Part shown: in pieces, positions 27,645 through 36,451 of the stretch | Position numbering within the stretch: position 1 is the stretch's first letter | Layout: each line of letters starts with the position of its first letter | NCBI RefSeq assembly: GCF_900187615.1 | Contig: NZ_FYDO01000003.1 | Location: forward strand, 186,001-250,000 | Direction of reading: 5' to 3' | DNA length: 64,000 nt | Source of the DNA: Pseudomonas sp. Irchel s3f7 | GTDB taxonomy: Bacteria > Pseudomonadota > Gammaproteobacteria > Pseudomonadales > Pseudomonadaceae | Translations under genes and position numbers: made by a program | Notes under the pieces: generated by a model | Database searches by the model: none | Told to the model about the DNA's origin: nothing | The model's input: the letters and a program-made list of their open reading frames with translations, nothing else

Positions 27645-28634
27645 TCAGTTTGAGCTTACAAATGCATCTGAGTAAAAGTGTTTGGCGAGCAGTCCCGAAG
27701 TTGTCAGTGCATCCCGTGCGGAATGGATCATGTCTTCCGAGCCGCAGGCATAGACGACCGATTGTTTGAGATCGATGGCATCCTCGATTAGCGCCGATTG
27801 TACATAGCCTGTCCGCCCTGTCCACTGAGCATCCGCTCGCGACAGTACCGGTATGAAGGTGGCGTCCAGTCCCTCAAGTTGTGGGTCCCAATAGATGTCG
27901 CTACTCGTGCGGCCTCCCCAATAGATGAAGATCTTCTTTCCGGCTGTCATCGAGGGGGTATCAAGCATTTGCTCAAGCATGGCCTTGATGGGAGCAATGC
28001 CAGTTCCGGTGGCCAGGAAAACGATGTTCCTAACGTCCTTTTCACGCAGGCTGAAGGTGCCTAGTGGGCCTTCCAGTCGTAAGAGGTCGTTGGTCTTTGC
28101 GCGGGCGAACCAGTACTCCGACATCATGCCTTGCTCGACCTCTCGGATCTGTAATTCCAGTTTTCCGTCAGCGCGCTGGGCGTTGGCAATGGAGTAGCTG
28201 CGGCGCAGGCCAGCTTCACCGATGATGTCGAGATACTGTCCTGGCAAATAAGTGAATTTACTGTTGGGCGGTAGTCTAAGGGTGACTTCGACAACATTGT
28301 CGGCGAGCTTGCTGATCGTGTCGATTCTGCAGGGGAGTGTCTTCACCGCAATGTTTCCGAGGGCTCCAAGATCTTCGGTATCGATCTCCACATCGGTGAG
28401 GGCGTGGCGGCAGCACGTCAAGATCAATCCTGCTGAGCTCTCATCGGGTGTCAGAGACGTCTCGTCCTTGAATGCTTCAGTTTCACCGGAGAGAACTTTG
28501 GTTTTGCAAACGCCGCAGCGCCCGGTCCTGCAACTGTATTCGAGAGTGATGCCTTGAGTCCTGGCACTGTCGAGCATTGATGTGCCTGCCTCGGAGCTGA
28601 ATGCTTTCCCATTATGAAGTTTTACTGAAGCCAT
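27645..28634 (-). CDS. ddhD: CDP-6-deoxy-delta-3,4-glucoseen reductase (E3)
   Basis: This NADH-dependent iron-sulfur flavoprotein passes electrons to DdhC. An N-terminal plant-type ferredoxin domain has cluster cysteines at about 35, 40, 43 and 74 (YSCRTGRCGVC, then LTCC). An FAD domain (RRSYSIAN) and a nucleotide domain (GTGIAPIKAML) follow. I start it at ATG 28634, giving 329 residues as in the Yersinia enzyme; the frame is open upstream to 28721 but that part is not family-like. It is the first gene of the minus-strand operon. Confidence 0.92.
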   Translation of the reverse strand: MASVKLHNGKAFSSEAGTSMLDSARTQGITLEYSCRTGRCGVCKTKVLSGETEAFKDETSLTPDESSAGLILTCCRHALTDVEIDTEDLGALGNIAVKTLPCRIDTISKLADNVVEVTLRLPPNSKFTYLPGQYLDIIGEAGLRRSYSIANAQRADGKLELQIREVEQGMMSEYWFARAKTNDLLRLEGPLGTFSLREKDVRNIVFLATGTGIAPIKAMLEQMLDTPSMTAGKKIFIYWGGRTSSDIYWDPQLEGLDATFIPVLSRADAQWTGRTGYVQSALIEDAIDLKQSVVYACGSEDMIHSARDALTTSGLLAKHFYSDAFVSSN

Positions 28635-29130
28635 ATTGGATACCGGGTTGGAAAATTCTGTGCGAGCGGCCATGCTGCCGTCAGCTTGCTCAAGAATCGA
28701 AGATTCGATAGCTATGAACAAATGAAAATCTTAAGTTGACGGGCGTTAAGTGTAGGTGAAAAGGCAACGCGTGAACTGGCAGCGGGGGCACGGAAAAATG
28801 GACGTGCTTTAGAAAGCGCTTCTCGTAATAGTTGTGAGCACTGCGGTTCTGTCAGCAGGGCTGGTGTTGGCAAGCCCTTGTAGCAGGGAACTTCAATACT
28901 GCGCCTCCAGCGGTCACCAAATTACTCTTATGAAAACCATTATTATGCTGAAAGCTCATATCGATGTCGGCTTATGAAGTAACACCGCCAGAGGGGTTGG
29001 CTTCATGCCTTCAAGTGGCCGGATGATATCCTAGGTGCAGGGTGTGTGCATCAATTGTTGCAGGGGCACGTGTGTTGGTTACGCGAACGGCCTGCCAGGC
29101 CGCCTTGGAGGAGAAGGCCCACCCAATCAC
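28635..29130. other. Upstream region of the yersiniose operon, no gene seen
   Basis: About 500 bases have no supported ORF. The stretch probably holds the promoter and leader of the minus-strand ddh-yer-gtr operon. Just to its right, at 29131, the decayed gmd fragment begins. I found no transposase remnant or inverted-repeat ends. Confidence 0.5.
28942..28970 (-). promoter_or_regulatory. Candidate sigma70 promoter for the ddh-yer-gtr operon
   Basis: On the minus strand CCGACA (28970-28965) and CATAAT (28947-28942) are separated by 17 bases. The -10 box matches five of six consensus bases and the -35 four of six. It would give a leader of about 300 bases before ddhD. It was found by eye and is untested. 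Confidence 0.35.
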
Positions 29131-29495
29131 TACTATCAACTATCGAGAGTTGTAGGGGTATACGCTACCGGGGCGAACCCTATTCAGACCACGAGTCTAC
29201 GTTGCGTGGTCGTGAGTTTTTAATCCGTAAGTCACTGACTCTGTGGTCAAGATCAAGCTGGGCCTGATGGGAAAAGATGGCGCTGGATAACCTCGACGCC
29301 AAGCGTGATTGTGGTTTTGCTGGAGAGTCCGTTTAAGGTATATGGTGCATGCTGCAAGCCGCTGAGTTGGACACTTTTGTCATGGCGACTACCCGTATTA
29401 CTGAAGCCTTCCGCGATATCGCATCCATGCTATTCAAGGCAGTGGGCATTACCATTGCTTGGGCAGGTGAAACGGAAGTGGAGCTGGGTATATGA
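29131..29495 (+). pseudogene. gmd: Decayed fragment of gmd (GDP-mannose 4,6-dehydratase)
   Basis: This stretch aligns by eye with the intact gmd downstream, from its codon 160 (30591) to about 31020. Shared runs include ATCAACTATCG, AAGATCAAGCTGGG and AACCTCGACGCCAAGCG. Identity looks like roughly three quarters. The copy has in-frame stops (TAC to TAG near the start), frameshifts, and an internal deletion of about 70 bases before ACGGAAGTGGAGCTG near 29470. The 5' half of the gene is missing. It cannot make a functional enzyme and looks like the remnant of an older copy in the same orientation. Confidence 0.88.
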
Positions 29496-29856
29496 GGTCC
29501 GCCGACATGTACTGAGTAATGCAGTAGAGGTGCGCCTGTAATGTGCGGAATAGCCGCCGCGAGGTGCTCGTAGCGGCTAAGAGACAAGAGTAAGTGAATA
29601 TATTGGGCGTTTTTGATCGATTCGCCCCTTTCAAATCGACGGAGGCCGAAGTCAGCCAGAAATACATGACAACATACTGTCCCTAGGTGAAGGTGTGTTG
29701 ATGCACGTAAATTGGGAATCGGGTGTGCTTCGCTGCGATTTGAGTGGTTGGAATAAGCTCTGCTTTTTGAGCGATGCGGTGTTGATCTTCGCTTGTTAGT
29801 GTCAAAACGACTTGGCTATTGAAAATCGCTAAGCCTGACCTTTGCTGAACCAAAAG

Positions 29857-29886
29857 CCTCGCCACTTTGTGCCGAGGTTTATTATT
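29857..29886 (+). terminator. Weak terminator-like hairpin before the gmd promoter
   Basis: CCTCG at 29857-29861 pairs with CGAGG at 29873-29877. One C-C mismatch separates this from an inner CAC/GTG pairing around a TTT loop. TTTATTATT follows. It would stop plus-strand transcripts from the decayed region before gmd. The mismatch and broken T-run make it a moderate candidate only. Confidence 0.35.
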
Positions 29887-29914
29887 GATTTCATGATTTT
29901 TATACAGCTATAAG
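29885..29914 (+). promoter_or_regulatory. Candidate sigma70 promoter for gmd-rmd operon
   Basis: TTGATT (29885-29890) and TATAAG (29909-29914) are separated by 18 bases. Each box matches the consensus at four or five positions. The predicted leader to the gmd ATG is about 190 bases. This would let the right half of the O-antigen locus be transcribed independently of the minus-strand operon. Confidence 0.45.
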
Positions 29915-30104
29915 GAAACCGGTTTTTTCGGATGGGTAGGCTAGGGTCGCTCGAGGTGACAGGAGGCAAGGGGTTCTTTCCCTTTTAAAGTTTCTTCAGC
30001 GCGGGCAATTTGGGTATCATCACGAACCAGAATGGTCGCTGAAGGCTGTGGCCGTGCATCTTATTTTTGTGAGCAAACCAACCAAAGCTCAAAATGGAGT
30101 TTAG

Positions 30105-31144
<1,040 letters not shown>

Positions 31145-31145
<1 letters not shown>

Positions 31146-32041
31146 TGACCATTGCTGGCAAACGCGCGCTGATTACGGGTATTCAAGGCTTCACCGGTCG
31201 TTACATGGCTGATGAACTTCGGGCACAGGGCTACGAGGTTGTCGGGTTGGGCAGTCAGCCTTCCGATGAGCCTAATTATCATCAGGTCGACTTGGCTGAT
31301 GGCCCGGGCTTACGCGCCTTGCTGGCAAAGATTCAGCCCGACGTTGTGGTGCATCTCGCCGCATTGGCGTTTGTCGGCCATGGTGCCGCGGATGCGTTCT
31401 ATCAGGTGAACCTGATTGGCACGCGCAATTTGCTGGAAGCCGTCGCAGCCAGCGGCAAATCGCTGGATTGCGTATTGATCGCCAGCAGTGCCAATGTCTA
31501 TGGCAATGCTTCAGGTGGGCTGCTGGCGGAGACTACTTCACCAGCACCAGCCAACGATTATGCGGTCAGTAAGTTGGCCATGGAGTACATGGTCAACCTT
31601 TGGCATGACCGTCTGCCGATTGTCATCACTCGTCCTTTCAACTACACAGGTGTTGGCCAGGCTGAGAACTTCCTGTTACCAAAAATTGTTTCTCATTTCC
31701 GTCGCAAGGCGCAGAGGATCGAGCTGGGTAACCTCGATGTCTGGCGCGACTTCAGTGATGTTCGTGCGTTGGTTGCTGCCTATCGAGGATTGATCGAGGC
31801 GAAGCCGCTAGGTCAGACGATCAATGTCAGTTCGGGGGACACCCATTCCCTGCGTGAAGTGATCGAAATGTGCAAAGGATTTACCGGGCACGATATCGAG
31901 GTTGAGGTGAACCCTGCCTTTGTACGGGCCAATGAGGTAAAAACCCTTTGCGGAGACAACAGCAAATTGCGGGCGCTGGTACCTGGTTGGGCAACTCCAT
32001 CCTTGGGTGAAACCCTGAGCTGGATGCTGACGGCCGATTAA
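31145..32041 (+). CDS. rmd: GDP-4-keto-6-deoxymannose reductase (GDP-D-rhamnose synthesis)
   Basis: Rmd reduces the Gmd product to GDP-D-rhamnose, the donor for D-rhamnan such as the common polysaccharide antigen of P. aeruginosa. The 298 residues contain ALITGIQGFTGRYMADEL and the active-site YAVSKLAMEY. Adjacent gmd and WbpY/WbpZ-like genes favour Rmd over a GDP-fucose or GDP-talose enzyme, although these are hard to separate by eye. The next gene starts immediately after its stop. Confidence 0.9.
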
Positions 32042-33184
32042 ATGAAGTTAATTCTCTCTGTTGAGCCGGTTCGCTTCCCGCTAACCGGCATTGGTCGCTA
32101 CACCTATGAATTGGCGCTGCGACTGCAGCAGAATCCGGAAATCGCCGACCTGCTGTTTTTTGCTGGTCGACGATTTTTACCTGCGTTGCCGACGGCTGCC
32201 GAAGCGTCGGGTAGCGGTTACGGCCTGAAACGGGCTGTGCAAAAAAACTTCCTGGCTGTCGAGGCCTATCGGCTTCTTATGCCATTGCTAAGGAAGCATG
32301 CTTTAAAGGGGCATGGTGATTTTCTTTACCACAGCCCTAATTACTATCTGCCGCCTTTTGCCGGCCGCAGCGTTGCCACCTTCCACGATTTGTCGCCCTT
32401 TACCTGGTCTCACTGCCATGCGCCGCAGCTTGTGCGTTATCTGCAGAAAGAGCTTAAAACCACTCTGGTAAGAGCGGATGCGCTGATCACTGATTCTGAA
32501 TACACGCGTAAAGAATTAGCTGATTACTTTTCCTGGCCTATCGAGCGTATCCATACGGTGCCGCTGGCCAGTTCCGCCGAGTTTTATCCTCGGAGGGTAG
32601 AAGAGCTCAAAAGCACGCTTTTGCGCCACGGACTGGAAGTGGGTGGTTACAGTCTGTTTGTAGGGACAATAGAGCCTCGCAAGAACATCGAGACGTTGCT
32701 TGATGCCTACTCCCGGCTTCCGCTCGAAGTTCGCAAGCGCTGGCCGTTGGTGTTGACCGGTTATCATGGATGGCGAAACGAGACCATTCATCAGCGTCTG
32801 GAAAGTGCTAAACGTGAAGGCTGGGCTTATTACCTGGGTTTTGTACCCAGTGAAGATCTTCCGTTGTTGTTTGCGGGTGCCCGCCTTTTTACCTTTCCAT
32901 CGCTTTATGAAGGGTTTGGATTGCCGGTACTTGAAGCGATGAGCTCTGGTGTACCGGTGGTCTGCTCAAACAGTTCTTCGTTACCGGAGGTCGCCGGGGA
33001 AGCCGCCTTGATGTGCGATGCCAAGGATACGGAAACGCTGACCTCGCTTATTCAGCGAGGCCTGGAAGATGATATGTGGCGTGCCAGTGCCATCGAGCAA
33101 GGCTTGCTGCATGCAGCCAGGTTTTCGTGGGAACGTTGTGCGATGGAAACTCTTGAGGTTTACCAGAAGGTGGTCAGGGGATAA
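32042..33184 (+). CDS. wbpY: GT4-type glycosyltransferase, WbpY-like
   Basis: This 380-residue GT-B enzyme starts MKLILSVEPVRFPLTGIGRY and has FVGTIEPRKN and EGFGLPVLE (EX7E). It resembles WbpY, a D-rhamnosyltransferase of the common polysaccharide antigen, and the position after gmd-rmd supports this. It is also similar to the 398-residue glycosyltransferase at 7657. Its stop overlaps the next ATG (TAATG). The linkage specificity is not readable from sequence. Confidence 0.82.
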   Translation: MKLILSVEPVRFPLTGIGRYTYELALRLQQNPEIADLLFFAGRRFLPALPTAAEASGSGYGLKRAVQKNFLAVEAYRLLMPLLRKHALKGHGDFLYHSPNYYLPPFAGRSVATFHDLSPFTWSHCHAPQLVRYLQKELKTTLVRADALITDSEYTRKELADYFSWPIERIHTVPLASSAEFYPRRVEELKSTLLRHGLEVGGYSLFVGTIEPRKNIETLLDAYSRLPLEVRKRWPLVLTGYHGWRNETIHQRLESAKREGWAYYLGFVPSEDLPLLFAGARLFTFPSLYEGFGLPVLEAMSSGVPVVCSNSSSLPEVAGEAALMCDAKDTETLTSLIQRGLEDDMWRASAIEQGLLHAARFSWERCAMETLEVYQKVVRG

Positions 33185-34293
33185 TGATCAAGGTTCTGCA
33201 CTTCTTCAAGACGTACTACCCGGAGACCATGGGTGGTATTGAACAAGTTATCTTTCAGATTGCCGAGGGCGGGATTCGCCACGGATTCGAATCTGAAGTG
33301 CTGTATCTCAGCGAACGAGGTGCGGCACGTAATGAGAAGGTTGGGCACCATCTGACTCACCGCTCAAAACTCGATCTGCATGTGGCGTCCACCGGTTTCT
33401 CGCTATCGGCGTTCAAAGATTTTGCCGAGTTGGCAAAAAAGGCAGACATAGTTCACTACCACTTCCCGTGGCCTTACATGGATCTGGTGCATTTTCTCAG
33501 TCGTATCCAAAAGCCAGCCGTCGTCAGTTATCACTCGGATATCGTCAAGCAAAAAACGCTTCTCAAGCTTTATCAGCCGTTGATGAATCGCTTCTTGTCC
33601 AGTGTTGACTGTGTCGTCGCTTCTTCACCGAACTATGCTCAAAGCAGTCCCGTGTTAACGCGTTTCAAAGACAAAGTCCGAGTTGTGCCGTACGGCTTGG
33701 ACCGCGAAACTTACCCGACGCCTTCTGCGGAGAAGCTTGCCTTGTGGCGATCGCGTCTGGGTGAACGTTTTTTTCTGTTTGTCGGCGCATTGCGTTACTA
33801 CAAGGGGTTGGATTACCTGCTTGAGGCCGCCAAAACGACTCGACTCCCCGTTGTCATTCTCGGGGGCGGGCATCTGGAAGCGGAGCTCAAAGCTCAGGCC
33901 GATCAATTGGGAGTGACCAATGTGCATTTCCTTGGCGGATTACCCGACGAGGACAAGGCCGCTCTTTTGACGCTGTGCTACGCGTTTGTTTTTCCTTCAC
34001 ACCTGCGATCCGAGTCTTTCGGCATTTCCTTGCTTGAAGGGGCGATGTACGGCAAACCGATGATTTCTTGTGAAATAGGCTCTGGCACCACTTACATCAA
34101 CATCGCAGGGGAGACCGGCCTGGTTGTTCCTCCCCGTGATTCCGTCGCGCTGGCAGCGGCAATGACGCAACTCTGGAATCAACCGGAGGTTGCGGCATCG
34201 ATGGGAGAAGCAGCCGGACGGCGTTTTGAAGCGGTGTTCTCCTCCGATTCGATGGCTAAGTCCTATGCCGAGATTTATCGCTCTCTGCTTTGA
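33184..34293 (+). CDS. wbpZ: GT4-type glycosyltransferase, WbpZ-like
   Basis: The 369 residues start MIKVLHFFKTYYPETMGGIE, a WbpZ-like opening, and contain FVGALRYYKGLDYLL and ESFGISLLE (EX7E). In P. aeruginosa, WbpZ adds the first D-rhamnose after the primer sugar. The gene order rmd, wbpY-like, wbpZ-like, with wbpL nearby, supports an equivalent role. It overlaps the previous gene by one base. The gap to the next gene is 56 bases. Confidence 0.82.
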   Translation: MIKVLHFFKTYYPETMGGIEQVIFQIAEGGIRHGFESEVLYLSERGAARNEKVGHHLTHRSKLDLHVASTGFSLSAFKDFAELAKKADIVHYHFPWPYMDLVHFLSRIQKPAVVSYHSDIVKQKTLLKLYQPLMNRFLSSVDCVVASSPNYAQSSPVLTRFKDKVRVVPYGLDRETYPTPSAEKLALWRSRLGERFFLFVGALRYYKGLDYLLEAAKTTRLPVVILGGGHLEAELKAQADQLGVTNVHFLGGLPDEDKAALLTLCYAFVFPSHLRSESFGISLLEGAMYGKPMISCEIGSGTTYINIAGETGLVVPPRDSVALAAAMTQLWNQPEVAASMGEAAGRRFEAVFSSDSMAKSYAEIYRSLL

Positions 34294-34349
34294 CAGGTTG
34301 CGGCACAGTGCCCAGGCATTGATGTACTTTTGTATTCCAAGGGCCACTC

Positions 34350-35321
34350 ATGAGAGCTAAGGCATTTCTGGTTACTGGCGGCAGCGGCTTTTTGGGGCGG
34401 GCGCTCATCAATCGATTGGTGATGTTTCCCGGGTGTTCTGTTGTTGCACCACTGCGGACTCTGTCGGTGCCGTTCGCCGCGAGTGTGCGATCAGTGCCAA
34501 TGGGCAACCTCGATGGCACAAATGATTGGTCGGCAGCCCTGACTGGCGTCGATGTGGTTATCCATGCGGCTGCCCGTGTTCATGTCATGAAAGAAGTGGC
34601 TCTCGACCCGTTGACGGCGTTTCGTGAAGTCAATGTCGAGGCGACATTGAACCTCGCCCGTCAGGCTGCGGCGTGCGGCGTGCGGCGTTTCATTTTTATC
34701 AGTTCAATCAAGGTAAATGGGGAAAAAACCAAGCCTGGCACAGTATTCCGTGCTGATGATGTGCCCGAGCCCATTGACCCTTACGGGATTACCAAGCTAG
34801 AGGCCGAACAAGGATTGCAGGCGCTCGCTGCTGCCACAGGCTTGGAGTTGGTCATCATCCGGCCGGTACTGGTCTATGGCCCTGGTGTCAAAGCGAACTT
34901 CCTCAGCATGATGCACTGGCTGAATCGTGGCGTTCCGCTGCCTTTTGGCGCGATTCACAACCAGCGTAGCCTCATTGGCATAGACAATCTGGTGGACTTG
35001 ATCGTGACCTGCTCCGATCATCCGGCGGCTGCCAATCAAGTGTTCCTGGCCAGCGATGGTGAAGATGTTTCGACCACTCAATTGTTGCGAAAGCTTGCGG
35101 CATCCTTGGGGAAAGGTGCGAGATTGTTGCCTGTGCCAGCCGGACTCATGATGGGTGCAGCATCGTTAATAGGCCAGCAAGCACTGGCCGACCGTATTCT
35201 CGGGTCCTTGCAGGTCGACATCAGCAAGAACCAACAAGTACTGGGCTGGAAACCTCCGGTCACTCTCGATCAAGCGTTGGCCCTGACGGCGCAACATTTT
35301 CTGGACTCCCGTAAATCATGA
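34350..35321 (+). CDS. NAD-dependent sugar reductase/epimerase, WbpV/WbpK-like
   Basis: This extended SDR protein has 323 residues, VTGGSGFLGRALINRL near the start and the active-site YGITKLEAEQ. In pseudomonads such a gene immediately before wbpL and wbpM encodes the 4-keto reductase that finishes UDP-QuiNAc (WbpV) or UDP-FucNAc (WbpK) from the WbpM product. I cannot tell which stereochemistry applies. It overlaps wbpL as ATGA, linking sugar supply to the initiating transferase. Confidence 0.8.
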   Translation: MRAKAFLVTGGSGFLGRALINRLVMFPGCSVVAPLRTLSVPFAASVRSVPMGNLDGTNDWSAALTGVDVVIHAAARVHVMKEVALDPLTAFREVNVEATLNLARQAAACGVRRFIFISSIKVNGEKTKPGTVFRADDVPEPIDPYGITKLEAEQGLQALAAATGLELVIIRPVLVYGPGVKANFLSMMHWLNRGVPLPFGAIHNQRSLIGIDNLVDLIVTCSDHPAAANQVFLASDGEDVSTTQLLRKLAASLGKGARLLPVPAGLMMGAASLIGQQALADRILGSLQVDISKNQQVLGWKPPVTLDQALALTAQHFLDSRKS

Positions 35322-36346
35322 GTTATGGCTGGTTTATCCCTGTCATTGTCGCCGTGTCTTTTTTACTGACCTGGGCTCTGCGTCGTTATGCGCTTTCGCG
35401 GAGCCTGATGGACATACCCAACGCCCGTAGCTCTCACTCGATCCCTACACCTAGAGGGGGCGGAGTGGCAATTGTCCTCGCCTTTACGTTGGCGCTGTTC
35501 ATGCTCCTGTTTGCAGGACTGATTACTTTTTCGGTGTTTCTGGCTATTGCCGGGGCCGGCGCACTGATCGCCATTATCGGATTTATGGATGACCACGGAC
35601 ACATTCCCGCCCGTTGGCGTTTGCTAGGTCATTTCGCCGCTTCGGCAGGGTTGCTGTTCTGGATGGGTGGCTTACCCGTTATCGAGTTCTTTGGGCATAC
35701 ATTTGACCTTGGGTGGTTTGGTCATGTGTTGGCGGCGTTTTACCTAGTGTGGTTGCTTAACTTGTATAACTTCATGGATGGAATTGACGGTATAGCCAGC
35801 GTCGAGGCGATCTGCGTGTGCCTTGGGGCTTGTCTTCTTTACTGGGTATCGGGAGAGCTCGCGCTGATTTGGGCTCCTTTGTTACTGGCGGCTGCCGTGG
35901 CGGGGTTCCTTTGCTGGAATTTCCCGCCTGCGAAAATTTTCATGGGTGATGCCGGAAGCGGTTTTCTCGGGATCGTGCTGGGTGGACTTTCACTTCAAGC
36001 CGCTTGGATCTCCGCCGATTTTTTGTGGGGGTGGTTGATCCTGCTTGGCGTGTTTATTGTCGATGCTACGTTCACTTTGTTCCGGCGTTTGCTCAGGGGG
36101 GACAAAGTCTACGAAGCGCACCGTAGTCACGCCTATCAATATGCCTCTCGTCTGTTTGGCAGTCATTTGAAGATTACTTTTGTGGTTTCGTTGATCAATT
36201 TGCTTTGGCTGTTGCCTATCGCATTAGGCGTCGTGCAATTCGGCTTGAATCCAGGCTGGGGGCTGATCCTGGCCTATGCTCCTTTGACTGCGTTGGCAAT
36301 CAAGTACCGCGCAGGTGAATTGGAAGGTCCACCGGTGAAAAACTGA
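35318..36346 (+). CDS. wbpL: Undecaprenyl-phosphate sugar-1-phosphate transferase
   Basis: WbpL starts the lipid-linked chain by moving a GlcNAc-, FucNAc- or QuiNAc-1-phosphate to undecaprenyl phosphate. The 342-residue polytopic protein has about ten helices and the family motifs NFMDGIDGIASVEA and FPPAKIFMGDAGSGFLG, with HRSHAYQ near the C-terminus. In P. aeruginosa, WbpL primes both common and O-specific polysaccharides. Here it is the only initiating enzyme in the window. It is a member of the WecA/MraY superfamily. Confidence 0.94.
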   Translation: MSYGWFIPVIVAVSFLLTWALRRYALSRSLMDIPNARSSHSIPTPRGGGVAIVLAFTLALFMLLFAGLITFSVFLAIAGAGALIAIIGFMDDHGHIPARWRLLGHFAASAGLLFWMGGLPVIEFFGHTFDLGWFGHVLAAFYLVWLLNLYNFMDGIDGIASVEAICVCLGACLLYWVSGELALIWAPLLLAAAVAGFLCWNFPPAKIFMGDAGSGFLGIVLGGLSLQAAWISADFLWGWLILLGVFIVDATFTLFRRLLRGDKVYEAHRSHAYQYASRLFGSHLKITFVVSLINLLWLLPIALGVVQFGLNPGWGLILAYAPLTALAIKYRAGELEGPPVKN

Positions 36347-36451
36347 GACACGACTCTGTCATTCGGTTTTAAATTGGACGAGATGTGTTTATAAAGCCCC
36401 ACCAAGGTCATTCGGCAGTTGAGGGAGAAAACTGAGGTGTTTGAAGAGTTT

